The notes under the pieces: generated by a model
What the model was told of the DNA's origin: nothing
Databases searched by the model: none
The model's input: the letters and a program-made list of their open reading frames with translations, nothing else
Program-made: the position numbers and the translations under genes
Assembly (NCBI GenBank): GCA_021773015.1
Contig: JAJFKW010000001.1
Span: 1,657,305-1,721,304 of the forward strand
DNA: 64,000 nucleotides
Reading direction: 5' to 3'
From: Woeseia sp.
GTDB lineage: Bacteria > Pseudomonadota > Gammaproteobacteria > Steroidobacterales > Woeseiaceae
Shown here: positions 8,674 to 17,517 of the stretch, one piece after another
Layout of the letters: the number at the start of each line of letters is the position of its first letter
Position numbering within the stretch: the stretch's first letter is position 1

Positions 8674-9267
8674 CTACTTAAGCGCCGGTTTTGGCGGCGC
8701 ATCGATCCATTTGTCCAATACTGGCGCCCTATAGTCGGCGAATTTCTCGAGCAAAGTCTTCGCGTTGGCTTCAACCTGTAACATTTCGCGATGCGCAGGT
8801 CGAATAAAACCCTGGGTCGACGCATTGTCTAGAAAGGCAATCAGATAATCATAATAACCATCAACATTTAGCAATCCGCACGGCTTAGCGTGAAATTGTA
8901 GCTGTGCCCAGGTAAACGACTCGACAATTTCTTCAAGGGTGCCACTGCCGCCTGGTAACGCGATAAATCCGTCAGACAGTTCTGACATGAGTGACTTTCG
9001 CTCATGCATAGTATCAACGATATGCATCTCGGTTAGTCCTTCGTGTGCAACTTCTTTCATCAACAAGCTGCGCGGTAAAACTCCGACTGCGCTTCCGCCA
9101 AGCGCAATGACCTGATCCGCAATGACACCCATTATTCCCTTACAGGAGCCACCAAAAACCAATTGCAAATCGTTGTCAACGAGTGCCCGCGCGAGCTCTA
9201 CGGCAGCCGCACCGTAGGTTGGAGATACGCCCTTATTTGAGCCGCAGTAAACACAAATTCGTTTCAC
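8674..9267 (-). CDS. LOG family protein (nucleoside-5'-monophosphate phosphoribohydrolase-like)
   Basis: This is a Rossmann-fold protein of the TIGR00730/LOG family, which hydrolyses purine or cytokinin nucleoside monophosphates to base plus ribose-5-phosphate. It starts RICVYCGSNKG and carries PGGSGTLEE, the catalytic signature. The usual GGGxxGLMG loop reads GGSCKGIMG here and the usual aromatic of PGGxGT is Ser, so it is slightly divergent. I chose the GTG at 9267 because homologues start at MKRICV; an upstream TTG at 9291 lacks proper spacing to any ribosome-binding site. It lies just downstream of a phosphoribosyltransferase gene, which suggests nucleobase recycling. Confidence 0.85.
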   Translation of the reverse strand: MKRICVYCGSNKGVSPTYGAAAVELARALVDNDLQLVFGGSCKGIMGVIADQVIALGGSAVGVLPRSLLMKEVAHEGLTEMHIVDTMHERKSLMSELSDGFIALPGGSGTLEEIVESFTWAQLQFHAKPCGLLNVDGYYDYLIAFLDNASTQGFIRPAHREMLQVEANAKTLLEKFADYRAPVLDKWIDAPPKPALK

Positions 9268-9313
9268 AGCATGCACGTCCCGATTTTCCAAACCCTAGCA
9301 GACATCGTGTAAG

Positions 9314-9859
9314 TTAGTAGACGATTTCGTGAAGTTGCGGTCGACGTTCAAGCATCTCTTCCGGCGTAAGTGCGTCAAGCTCGTGCGGGAAAACCAGCCA
9401 CTCGCTGGTCTCTCGCAGGTAGTATTCAGGAACAATATTGGTTTGATTTCGAGTTGGTTTGAACCACGGAACTGCCACACGAATATCTTCAGGTGTATTT
9501 CCCCGCGCGCGACGATTCAACTCTTCAATAACTGCGACGATCGTATTGCCCGTGTCGAAAACGTCGTCAACAATCAAAACGCGGTCATCGTGGCACACTT
9601 TCTTAATAATATAATTCAGGCCGTGAACTGAAACAGTGCCCCGCTTGTCAACACCGGCATACGATGATGTGCGAATTGCAATATGATCGGACTCAACGCC
9701 GCAATATGCCAGCACCTCCTGTACGGCCATTCCGACAGGCGTGCCACCGCGCCAAATTGCGATTATCAGAGTCGGCTCAAAACCACTTTCCAACACCTGC
9801 AGCCCCAAATTGAAGGAGTCTTCAAGCAGCTCCTGCGCAGTGATTACTGTCTTGTCCAT
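9314..9859 (-). CDS. Purine-type phosphoribosyltransferase, paralogue 1
   Basis: The 181-residue protein has the PRPP-binding motif VLIVDDVFDTGNTI near residue 95, with two adjacent acidic residues followed by the TG loop, and an N-terminal WRGGTPVG that fits the pyrophosphate-binding loop. This is the hypoxanthine/xanthine-guanine phosphoribosyltransferase superfamily, joining a base to PRPP. Base specificity cannot be read; the C-terminal EWLVFPHE is shared with its neighbour. The frame runs upstream to 10042, but the sequence before ATG 9859 looks non-coding and overlaps the divergent promoter region. It is co-oriented with the LOG gene, 46 bases away. Confidence 0.85.
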   Translation of the reverse strand: MDKTVITAQELLEDSFNLGLQVLESGFEPTLIIAIWRGGTPVGMAVQEVLAYCGVESDHIAIRTSSYAGVDKRGTVSVHGLNYIIKKVCHDDRVLIVDDVFDTGNTIVAVIEELNRRARGNTPEDIRVAVPWFKPTRNQTNIVPEYYLRETSEWLVFPHELDALTPEEMLERRPQLHEIVY

Positions 9860-10036
9860 CGAAAATTCCCGCCGCCCGTTCGCCTCGGGCTTGTCGTTAT
9901 CATTATTTGGGTGAATACTACAACACGACTGCGGGCTCGTCTGGGTTATTGGGCTTGCGACGAAAGGTTTGGTGACCCGCAGCTCACTGCGGTCGACAAT
10001 TCTTACCCTGTATTGCGACAAAAATAGAGTAATTAC

Positions 10037-10642
10037 ATGCACAAGAAGAACATCGCTGCCAACGATCTGCTGCTGGACTCGTTTCGCCTAGCTAGCGAAA
10101 TTCACTCCGCAGGATTCAGGCCAGATTTTCTCGTCGGATTGTGGCGTGGCGGCAGCGCTGTCGGCATTGCTGTTCAAGAGGGCCTGCAACACTTCGGCGT
10201 CGAAACAGATCACATCGCAATTCGGACGTCGTACCGAGGTTTGGACAGCTACTCGCAGATGGTCGACAAAGCAGAGTCGATCCGCGTGCACGGTTTGCAA
10301 TATTTGCTCGAAAATTTATCTGCCGAACATTCGTTGCTAATTGTTGACGACGTCTACAGTACCGGCTCAAGCGTTAATGCGGTTATTCAACAGCTAACGA
10401 AAAAAACACGACGTAATTTGCCGCAAGACATACGAATCGCTTCGGTCTGGTATCGACCAACTGACCGGACGATTCGCGAGCCCGATTACTTCGTTCATAA
10501 GACCGCAGAGTGGTTGATATTGCCCTATGAGCTGACTGGCATGAACATCGATGAACTTCGAGAACAGCGGCCGGAACTTACTGCGATTATCGATCGATTG
10601 GAGCCGTTGAAGAAGGCCCGCAGTGAAAGGCAGCTTGCTTGA
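10037..10642 (+). CDS. Purine-type phosphoribosyltransferase, paralogue 2
   Basis: A 201-residue paralogue of the gene transcribed away from it at 9314-9859. Shared features are xWRGGxxVG near residue 36, HIAIRTS, the PRPP motif LLIVDDVYSTGSSV near residue 104 and a C-terminal AEWLILPYEL. It carries about ten extra residues (SYSQMVDKAES) in the flexible loop region, which may change base choice. Both copies keep the catalytic acidic pair, so both should be active. The role inferred is salvage of free purine bases using PRPP. The 177-base gap between the pair must hold both promoters. Confidence 0.85.
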   Translation: MHKKNIAANDLLLDSFRLASEIHSAGFRPDFLVGLWRGGSAVGIAVQEGLQHFGVETDHIAIRTSYRGLDSYSQMVDKAESIRVHGLQYLLENLSAEHSLLIVDDVYSTGSSVNAVIQQLTKKTRRNLPQDIRIASVWYRPTDRTIREPDYFVHKTAEWLILPYELTGMNIDELREQRPELTAIIDRLEPLKKARSERQLA

Positions 10643-10656
10643 CCTAGCGCCGCCAC

Positions 10657-11151
10657 TTACGGCTGCAATGTCAGTGGTGCGCTGAGATAGTGCTCATCGC
10701 AGTTTGCGCCAGCACCGGCGCGATCGACGATCAGAAATTCGTGTCCCGCCTGTAGCGCGATCATCGGCATATGCCAAACACCACGCTGGTAGTTAACACC
10801 CTGTTTGCCATTAGTCACAAAGGCCTGAATTTCATCAGCCCGAATTCCCTCTTCAGCAGGAGCTACGACCACATAGAACTGGAAGGGACTAAGCGGCATA
10901 AATAGTTGGCTGCCCAATGGGTGGCGTTCGAGCATATCAATACGAACCGGCAAAGAAGTCGCGGTTCGACAGCGTGCGATACTAACTGCGGGGCGACCGT
11001 CACTACCGGCTTCAAACTCGATTTCTGCAAGATTCGCAAAGCGTTCAAATCGATCACTGTTCATTGGCGCGCGCGATTCTGCTGCAGCCTCTACAACATC
11101 GCCAAATTCTGAAAACCTGTCAGTGGTCAATGGTAGCGGCTTTAAAATCAT
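10657..11151 (-). CDS. allA: Ureidoglycolate lyase
   Basis: The 164-residue protein matches the AllA family throughout: LTTDRFSEFGDVV at the start, RFANLAEIEF, an ERHPLGSQLFMPLS core and a GVNYQRGVWHMPM segment that supplies active-site residues. AllA splits ureidoglycolate to glyoxylate and urea, the last step of the allantoicase branch of urate breakdown. It acts in the cytoplasm. It is the last gene of a three-gene run uraH-alc-allA on this strand, 15 bases after the allantoicase stop. Length is normal for the family (about 160). Confidence 0.92.
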   Translation of the reverse strand: MILKPLPLTTDRFSEFGDVVEAAAESRAPMNSDRFERFANLAEIEFEAGSDGRPAVSIARCRTATSLPVRIDMLERHPLGSQLFMPLSPFQFYVVVAPAEEGIRADEIQAFVTNGKQGVNYQRGVWHMPMIALQAGHEFLIVDRAGAGANCDEHYLSAPLTLQP

Positions 11152-11166
11152 AGTATGTTCGCAGCG

Positions 11167-12165
11167 CTATCTCGCGGGCTTTCCAACCGCGCGTATCCGG
11201 CTAACGCCACCATCCGGAAAAATTGACAGTCGCAAATGTGAAACAACGCCAATTTTCTGCAATTCACTTGCGAAATTGTGCTGTGCATCCATCGTCAGCT
11301 TGCTGTGCGGCAGTAGGACATCCCAGTCGCGACTCTGTTTTTCTAGACGCTTCATGTCTGGTTTGTCTACCAAGGCCCCTTGGATGCATGCGCTATCTGG
11401 ATAATTCCCCTTGAAAAATGCGGTATCGATTTCGATATGCTCGACAACGCCCGCGTGACCAAGCGCCAGGATAACCCAATCGTTGCCTGGTCCGCGGCGG
11501 CGCGCTGTTTCCCACCCGTCACCCATATTGATGCCGCGCCCGGGCAGATTAAGATTGTGCATGCTGCCAAAGTGCTCGTCATTGCACTGCAGCGCCCTGC
11601 CACCGCTTGCCAATGCAAATAAATCGATGTTGGACGTTTTATCGATATCGTCCCATTGCGGCACGACTTCACCATAGATACGTAACCTCGCTACGCCACC
11701 GTCTGGATAAATATGCAAGCGAACATGTGAGAAATTGCTGTCATTCTTGATTGCCAAAAAGTGATGAGAGTCGCCGGCCAGATCAACGTTCGGCTGAATT
11801 TCAATCCAATGAGCATCGTGGCCTGGTATTTCGTCATCACTCAGACACGCCTCTATCGAAGCCGCCGGTGGGTAGTTACCTGTAAAGTGACTGGTATCGA
11901 CATCAAAACCGCGAATAACGCCGCGCACGCCCAGCTTGATGACGCAATGGTCATGGCCGGGCGTACGCTTTCTGCGACTTTCCCAACCATCCATCCATTT
12001 TCCGTTATCGTCGTATTTACCGTCGATAAATACGGGATCTGCAGGTTCGATAAGCCGTGATTTATCCGCAAAAAAATCATCGGTTGCGTACACAACTTGT
12101 GTACCGAGCCTGGGTTGCTCCAATCTAATCCACTGGTGAAAAGGATTATTTTTGCTGGTATTCAT
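11167..12165 (-). CDS. alc: Allantoicase
   Basis: Allantoicase hydrolyses allantoate to ureidoglycolate and urea. The 332-residue protein has the two homologous jelly-roll halves of the family: GKWMDGWESRRKRTPGHDHC then DTSHFTGNYPP in the first half, and GDGWETARRRGPGNDW then DTAFFKGNYPD in the second. SIFPDGGVSRIR closes the C-terminal half. It is cytoplasmic, full length, and in the middle of the uraH-alc-allA run, 34 bases after uraH. Confidence 0.95.
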   Translation of the reverse strand: MNTSKNNPFHQWIRLEQPRLGTQVVYATDDFFADKSRLIEPADPVFIDGKYDDNGKWMDGWESRRKRTPGHDHCVIKLGVRGVIRGFDVDTSHFTGNYPPAASIEACLSDDEIPGHDAHWIEIQPNVDLAGDSHHFLAIKNDSNFSHVRLHIYPDGGVARLRIYGEVVPQWDDIDKTSNIDLFALASGGRALQCNDEHFGSMHNLNLPGRGINMGDGWETARRRGPGNDWVILALGHAGVVEHIEIDTAFFKGNYPDSACIQGALVDKPDMKRLEKQSRDWDVLLPHSKLTMDAQHNFASELQKIGVVSHLRLSIFPDGGVSRIRAVGKPAR

Positions 12166-12199
12166 AATATTAATTCTGCAGAATTTTTCGGCAATCTAT

Positions 12200-12547
12200 T
12201 TAGGAACCACGATAGGTGGAGTAGCTCCACGGAGACACCAGCAGAGGCACATGGTAATTTTCGCCGTCGGCAAGGCTGACTCTAATCACTACGTCGCCGA
12301 GAAACGGCGGGTCGGCTACCGCTAACGGAGAGGCTCGAAAGTATGCACCAATTGCGAATTCCAACTCGTATTCACCCGCTCGAAACGTTTCCTCATTGAG
12401 CAACGGCGCATCCGTTCGGCCGTCTGCGTTGGTAACAGTCGACGCGACCAAGTGTCGATCGCCGTCAAGCGAAAACAATTTTACGCCGACGTCGGCGGCA
12501 GGTCTCCCCTGCGCCGTGTCTAGCACATGCGTACTTAATTTAGCCAT
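12200..12547 (-). CDS. uraH: 5-hydroxyisourate hydrolase (transthyretin-related)
   Basis: A 115-residue transthyretin-related protein with the family's N-terminal LSTHVLDTAQGRPA, a central arginine-bearing DGRTDAPLL and the C-terminal tetrapeptide YRGS that closes the active site. It converts 5-hydroxyisourate, the product of urate oxidation, to OHCU. There is no signal peptide, so it acts in the cytoplasm. It is the first gene of uraH-alc-allA. Urate oxidase, OHCU decarboxylase and allantoinase, needed to complete the path, are not in this window. Confidence 0.95.
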   Translation of the reverse strand: MAKLSTHVLDTAQGRPAADVGVKLFSLDGDRHLVASTVTNADGRTDAPLLNEETFRAGEYELEFAIGAYFRASPLAVADPPFLGDVVIRVSLADGENYHVPLLVSPWSYSTYRGS

Positions 12548-12727
12548 CGCGTTCCGTAGTACCTTTTTAGGTGGAGCGACATATTAAGCGATACCGCCAC
12601 CTGCAGCCAGACTCAAATCGGTCGTCCAACCGCATTTGCGCGCCAATATATGAAGATGTCAGAGCGACGCGCTAAGAATCACGTGCAATCTATTCAGCAG
12701 ATGATACGCTACCCAGCGTTTTGACTT

Positions 12728-13714
12728 ATGGACCGATCTCCTATGACCGACAGCGTAAAACTGCTGGGCATCAGCAATGCAATCGTCGATGTTCTAGCTC
12801 ACGTTGACGATGACTTTCTCGACAAAATCGACGCCCCGCTCGGCTCAATGACTTTGATCGACGCTGCTCGCGCGCACGATATCTATAGCCTGATGGGACC
12901 GGCAACCGAAATGTCCGGCGGTTCCGTTGCCAACACGATTGCTGGCTTCGCAAATCTTGGCGGCAAAGCGGCCTACATTGGTCAGGTAAAAAACGATCAA
13001 TTTGGTGAAATCTTTGTGCATGACATGCAGTCTCTCGGCGTCGATGTTCGACTACGACCGGCAAACGGTGGTAGTCCAACCGCGCGCTGCCACGTATTGA
13101 TAAGCGCAGATGGTCAACGCACGATGCAAACCTATCTGGGCGCGTGCACAGAATTGGCTAAGTCGGATATCACTGAACAGACGGTTGGTTCGCCAAAAGT
13201 CATTTTACTTGAGGGCTACGTGTGGGATATCCCGGAGGGACCCGAACTGGCCGCCGAAGCGATGCGCATCGCAAAATTGAACGGTAGCCAGGTGGCGCTA
13301 TCTTTGTCAGATTCGTATTGTGTTGAGCGGCACCAGGGTGCGTTTCTCGATGCAATATCGGGCGGTGTCGATATCGTCTGCGCGGACGAAGATGAAATGA
13401 CTGCGCTTTTCGCAGTGAACGATTTTGATGAGGTCCTCGATAGCATTAAGGGCTTTGATAACCTATTCGCGATGACCCGTTCGGACAAGGGTTCAGTTAT
13501 CGTTCAAGGCAATGAACGATTTGTACAACATGCAACCAAGGTTGATCGAGTGATCGACTCGACTGGCGCCGGCGATGCGTATACCGCGGGATTCCTGTTC
13601 GGTTGGAGCAACGATGAATCGCTGGAAGAATGTGCTCGCCTCGGCACATTGTGTGCAACCAGCGTTATTCAGCAGGTTGGCGGCCGGATAGAAAGAGGGT
13701 TGTTGGACGATTAG
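12728..13714 (+). CDS. Adenosine-kinase-like PfkB family kinase
   Basis: This is a 328-residue ribokinase/PfkB fold protein. The N-terminal GISNAIVDVLA, the GGSVANTIAG loop and the anion-hole motif DSTGAGDAYTAGF with catalytic Asp near residue 281 are intact. YLGACTEL is typical of bacterial adenosine-kinase-like members rather than ribokinases. The likely reaction is ATP-dependent phosphorylation of adenosine to AMP, though sugar substrates cannot be excluded. An in-frame ATG at 12743 matches family starts slightly better. It is divergent from uraH across 180 bases, fitting a purine-handling neighbourhood. Confidence 0.8.
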   Translation: MDRSPMTDSVKLLGISNAIVDVLAHVDDDFLDKIDAPLGSMTLIDAARAHDIYSLMGPATEMSGGSVANTIAGFANLGGKAAYIGQVKNDQFGEIFVHDMQSLGVDVRLRPANGGSPTARCHVLISADGQRTMQTYLGACTELAKSDITEQTVGSPKVILLEGYVWDIPEGPELAAEAMRIAKLNGSQVALSLSDSYCVERHQGAFLDAISGGVDIVCADEDEMTALFAVNDFDEVLDSIKGFDNLFAMTRSDKGSVIVQGNERFVQHATKVDRVIDSTGAGDAYTAGFLFGWSNDESLEECARLGTLCATSVIQQVGGRIERGLLDD

Positions 13715-13759
13715 CAAGCGAACACTGTTGCTCGTGTGAAATACTATTCCTCACCGAGT

Positions 13760-14767
13760 CTACGGACCGAGCGACTCCAAAAGACGTTCAACCAACGCGG
13801 CACCTACCCACGATCCGAGGCCTAACATGATGTATAGAGCCACGCGACCGTAGCTACCAGCATCAAACGGCCACTCGCTGACCTCAACGAGGCGACGTTC
13901 GAGCGCCAGATCAGCGCGCAAATGCTGAGCACTATCGACCGATCGCGATGCCGAAGCGCGTCTTGACTCGATTGCGACTCGAATCTGCTTTAGTTCTTCT
14001 CCCTTTAACGTCTTGAGTCGTTGATGAATTCCCCAGGTCGAGAGAAACAGCGCTATACCCGCGGCGACCGAAAGCGTAGCTATCGATATGGTCGTTCCTG
14101 CGACCGGTGATTCTGGATCGAACCAAAGATTTGCCGAGATTGAGAGGCTCATGACGGCCAGAAGACTCGACCGGACTCCGTGTTGCGCATAGGGTTTTAC
14201 GAGCGATGAATCCAATAAACTGAAAGATTCTATATGTCGCGCAGTTCGCGAAATCATAAAGGCGAACCAGATGAGCAGAAACGTAAAGCGAAAGTTAAAC
14301 CAGCCTATTATGACGAGCCCCACTAGCGGAAATACAAATTCGACGGACCATCGAAAAGGCGCAAAGAGAATGAAAGGGTCCTCGGGCACGTGTAGAAACG
14401 AGAAATACGTTACAACGATACCAATCGCGCCGGTCCAGTTCGCGGTTGATCGCGGAAACTCGATTGGCGCATGGTCCAACGTAAAGCGACGCACAATCGT
14501 TGCATGATGATCCCTTGTCCAGACAAACAAATAGTAAATGGCCATTGGCAGAAAGCCGACCATCATGTAGAGAGTCACGGGTGCGCGCACCGCAATGCTG
14601 GGAATGATGCCGGCAGTCACGTTGGCAACAGTGCCAATTGCTACGGTGATCCACAACGCGATACCGCCGAGGCCTAGCGTACAGACAATTCCCAAAATCA
14701 CAGGCGGCACGGATAGTGTGCTCCCGAACCACTGAAATATCTGATGGGTCAGTGGTCGGTATGTCAA
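13760..14767 (-). CDS. Hypothetical multi-pass membrane protein
   Basis: I do not recognise this 335-residue protein. It has about seven hydrophobic segments (roughly residues 20-40, 44-60, 64-84, 112-130, 140-172, 205-222 and 225-245), then a charged, helical stretch at about 250-305 and a last membrane segment at about 310-330. The long charged helix with many Arg and Glu may be a cytoplasmic coiled-coil. The start is a TTG with GGGG six bases upstream; there is no upstream ATG in frame. It converges on the adenosine-kinase-like gene with a 45-base gap. Confidence 0.6.
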   Translation of the reverse strand: MTYRPLTHQIFQWFGSTLSVPPVILGIVCTLGLGGIALWITVAIGTVANVTAGIIPSIAVRAPVTLYMMVGFLPMAIYYLFVWTRDHHATIVRRFTLDHAPIEFPRSTANWTGAIGIVVTYFSFLHVPEDPFILFAPFRWSVEFVFPLVGLVIIGWFNFRFTFLLIWFAFMISRTARHIESFSLLDSSLVKPYAQHGVRSSLLAVMSLSISANLWFDPESPVAGTTISIATLSVAAGIALFLSTWGIHQRLKTLKGEELKQIRVAIESRRASASRSVDSAQHLRADLALERRLVEVSEWPFDAGSYGRVALYIMLGLGSWVGAALVERLLESLGP

Positions 14768-15000
14768 GACATGCCCCGGCTACGTATTCGTGAAAATATA
14801 TTTGCGGGAAGTCTATACATCGATTGAGCTCGGAGATTCAGAAAATCTGATAGTGGCGGATTTGCGAACCACTCTACCAAATGCTGGCTGCCCTACGGCA
14901 CAATTTTAGAAAGACGTCCGCTCCGGGTCAGTAGCAGCCTCTTGGTAGTTTATCACTTGGGATGCTGGATACTGCCAGACGCGGACATTCGTTCTGGCAC
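14768..15000. other. Intergenic region with no clear gene
   Basis: The gap between the membrane protein and the broken PEP-CTERM gene holds no credible frame. It contains GTCCGCTCC and CGGACATTCG words at about 14919 and 14981, of the kind seen in dispersed intergenic repeats of proteobacteria, but I could not define a repeat unit. Confidence 0.35.
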
Positions 15001-15023
15001 ATAAAACCCCGCACTAGGCGGGG
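15001..15023 (-). terminator. Rho-independent terminator of the PEP-CTERM remnant
   Basis: On the minus strand a CCCCGC arm (15023-15018) pairs with GCGGGG (15012-15007) across a five-base loop and is followed by TTTTAT. It lies 26 bases after the stop of the broken PEP-CTERM gene. Confidence 0.8.
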
Positions 15024-15048
15024 CTTCTTAATAGATCTTAGTCTAAGA

Positions 15049-15356
15049 TCACATCTTGCGTCTCCGTCTCGCCAAGCCCATTCCAAATAGACCGATGCCC
15101 TTGAGCGCAAGGGTACCGGGTTCGGGGACCGCCATAGTTGAGTGGTCGGTAATTAAGTTGAAGGTAACGCTGCCGCCGTCGCCATTGTCGCCAGTTACCC
15201 GCCGTTTATTGACACAGCGTTGCCATCGTTAAATATTTGCACGAACGCATCCGTGAAATTGATTAATGAATTGTCAGACAACGTAAAACCGGTAATGAAT
15301 CCCGACTCGCCAAACCAGTCCATGCCTAGAATCAATACGCCATGCAAGCAGTCATT
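15049..15356 (-). pseudogene. Remnant of a PEP-CTERM-anchored exported protein, frameshifted and lacking its 5' end
   Basis: Reading the minus strand, one frame (15356-15195) gives a beta-rich segment including GFITGFTLSDNSLINF and ending NDGNAVSINGG before a stop. The next frame (about 15228-15049) continues with VTFNLITD and then a textbook PEP-CTERM sorting signal: VPEPGTLAL, a short hydrophobic stretch (GIGLFGMGLA) and RRRRKM before the stop. The two pieces join well across a one-base frame change. There is no signal peptide or start upstream; a stop precedes the first piece. The gene's own terminator survives at 15001-15023. PEP-CTERM proteins are normally handled by exosortase, which is not in this window. 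A sequencing indel could mimic the frameshift, but not the missing 5' end. Confidence 0.75.
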
Positions 15357-15516
15357 CTATTCGCACCATTCTCGAGAAATTAAGGGGCTGCTAACGATCA
15401 AAAGCAGACGTTGCAGAACGCCGCCTTGCGCTATGCAATAACCGACTGACTGGCGAACGTACGCACATAGTGCATTTGTCTGATATGGTCGCCCGACTGC
15501 AACACGGGACCGCACC

Positions 15517-17427
15517 ATGTCAACACGACTTCTATTACTGACCTCCCGGCCACTGTATTTCGTCGCTGTCGTTTGTTTACTGGCCGCGCTATCTGCCACC
15601 GGCGCTGCCGAGGCGCAGAAGACCACAAAACCGGTCTTGCACGGAAAGCACTGGGTTGCCATTACCGGCAAACCGCTGGCTGCCACTGCGGGAGCGATGA
15701 CGTTTACGCGGGGGGGAAATGCTGTGGATGCCGCCTGCGCGATGTTAGCGGCAACCTCGACTATGTGGGACACCTTGGGATGGGGCGGTGAAACGCAGGC
15801 CCTGATTTACAACCCTCACACCGGCAAGGTAAAGGGCATCAATGCGCTTGGGGTGGCACCGACCGGCGCAACCGCAGCGTTTTTTCGCAAGCAAGGGATG
15901 TTGTATCCACCCGAGTACGGGCCGCTCGCTGCAGTAACGCCTGGCACCCCGGGCGGTCTAATGGTGATGCTGGCGGAGTACGGAAAGCTCAGCCTGGCAG
16001 ATGTGTTAGCGCCTGCAATACAGATGGCCGAAGGCTACCCAATCGAGAAATCTCAAGCGGACAACATGGAGCGCCGCAAAGACGTATTGACACAGTGGTC
16101 ATATTCGACGCGAGTGTTTCTACCTCATTTGCAAGCAGATGACGGTCAGAAACGCGCTGCACCCTACCCGGGCGAGAATTTCAGGCAGCCTGACTTGTTA
16201 GCGACTCTGCAAAAACTGGTAAAAGCCGAGAGCAAGGCGCTGGCGGATGGCAAGAACCGCAAGGACGCGATATACGCAGCTTACGATCGTTTTTATCGCG
16301 GCGACATAGCGGAAGAAATCATTCGCGGTTCGGCCGAGTATGGCGGATTGATGACGATGGCGGACCTCGACGGCTGGCAAGTCCATATTGAGGACCCCGT
16401 CAGCACCAACTACAAAGGCGTCGACGTTTTCAAACTAACGCATTGGGTGCAGGGTCCAGTCTTGTTGCAGGCACTCAATGTCCTGGAAGAAATTGACCTG
16501 AAGAGCATGGGCTACAACAGCGCGCGATATATCCACGCTCTTTACCAGGCCATGAACCTATCATTCGCAGACCGGGATTTTTACTATGGTGATCCGTACA
16601 TGCCACCGGTTGAACCCATTCAGGGTCTTCTTTCAGAGTCGTACGCAGAACATCGACGCGGGCAGATCAACTGGCAACGCAACGATCCTGGTACAAAACC
16701 AGGCGACCCCTACCCATTCCAGGGTGACAAGAATCCCTATCTGGATCTGCTTGAGAAATGGACGCCCATTCCACCGACAGCGCAAGCCGAGGGTGCGGAA
16801 GGCTTTCAACAGGCCAGCCTGATCAGTGATGAGGAAAGCTTCCTGGCGGGTACGACTTCAATCCAAGCAGCTGATGCAGAAGGCTGGGTAGTGTCAATCA
16901 CACCAAGTGGCGGCTGGATTCCAGCCTTTATCGCTGGCGAGACGGGTATTGGAATGAGCCAGCGCATGCAGAGTTTCGTGCTGGACGAGGCACTCAACCC
17001 ATTCAACGTCGTTCACCCTGGGCAGCGGCCGCGCGCAACACTCACTCCCAGTTTGGCGTTGAAGGATGGCAAACCGTTCATGGCATTTTCGGTACAGGGA
17101 GGCGACACGCAAGATCAGAACCTGCTGCAGTTCTTTCTCAACGTCGTCGAATTTGGCATGAATGTCCAACAGGCTGTCGAGGCCCACAACATCACCAGCT
17201 ACCAAATGCAAAGTTCATTCGGTGCGCACCAATCAGAGCCAGGCCGGATAGACGTGACTAACCAAGTGCCCTCGTGGGTCCGCGACGAGTTAACCCGAAT
17301 GGGCTACGACGTGGATACGGTGGATCGTACTTATAGTCCGATCACCGCTATCTATTTCGATAGCAAGAATGGCACGATGTGGGGTGGCGCCAGCGACTAT
17401 GGCGAAGACTACGGCGTGGCCTGGTAG
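15517..17427 (+). CDS. Gamma-glutamyltransferase family protein, exported
   Basis: The 636-residue Ntn-hydrolase precursor has a signal peptide (hydrophobic residues 12-29, cleavage likely after AEA at 33). The large-subunit part carries GGNAVDAACAM and the PGTPGG loop. The autocatalytic Thr is probably Thr446 in AGTTSIQAAD, which would leave a small subunit of about 190 residues containing SQRMQSF, PGQRPRATLTPS and SVQGGDTQDQ. In classical enzymes the nucleophile motif is TTHxS; here it is TTSIQ, so substrate preference may differ from glutathione. It probably acts in the periplasm on gamma-glutamyl compounds. The gene stands alone. Confidence 0.88.
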   Translation: MSTRLLLLTSRPLYFVAVVCLLAALSATGAAEAQKTTKPVLHGKHWVAITGKPLAATAGAMTFTRGGNAVDAACAMLAATSTMWDTLGWGGETQALIYNPHTGKVKGINALGVAPTGATAAFFRKQGMLYPPEYGPLAAVTPGTPGGLMVMLAEYGKLSLADVLAPAIQMAEGYPIEKSQADNMERRKDVLTQWSYSTRVFLPHLQADDGQKRAAPYPGENFRQPDLLATLQKLVKAESKALADGKNRKDAIYAAYDRFYRGDIAEEIIRGSAEYGGLMTMADLDGWQVHIEDPVSTNYKGVDVFKLTHWVQGPVLLQALNVLEEIDLKSMGYNSARYIHALYQAMNLSFADRDFYYGDPYMPPVEPIQGLLSESYAEHRRGQINWQRNDPGTKPGDPYPFQGDKNPYLDLLEKWTPIPPTAQAEGAEGFQQASLISDEESFLAGTTSIQAADAEGWVVSITPSGGWIPAFIAGETGIGMSQRMQSFVLDEALNPFNVVHPGQRPRATLTPSLALKDGKPFMAFSVQGGDTQDQNLLQFFLNVVEFGMNVQQAVEAHNITSYQMQSSFGAHQSEPGRIDVTNQVPSWVRDELTRMGYDVDTVDRTYSPITAIYFDSKNGTMWGGASDYGEDYGVAW

Positions 17428-17517
17428 CCAGCGAAAATGGATCTTTCTACTGGCGTAAGTCGTTCGGAGTTGATCAATTCGGGGCCGCCGGGGCTACTCG
17501 GCGAACGGAGTTAGGCT

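Noticed and set aside
14881-15000. Possible dispersed repeat with GTCCGCTCC and CGGACATTCG words
   Set aside because: No second copy or clear unit found in this window.
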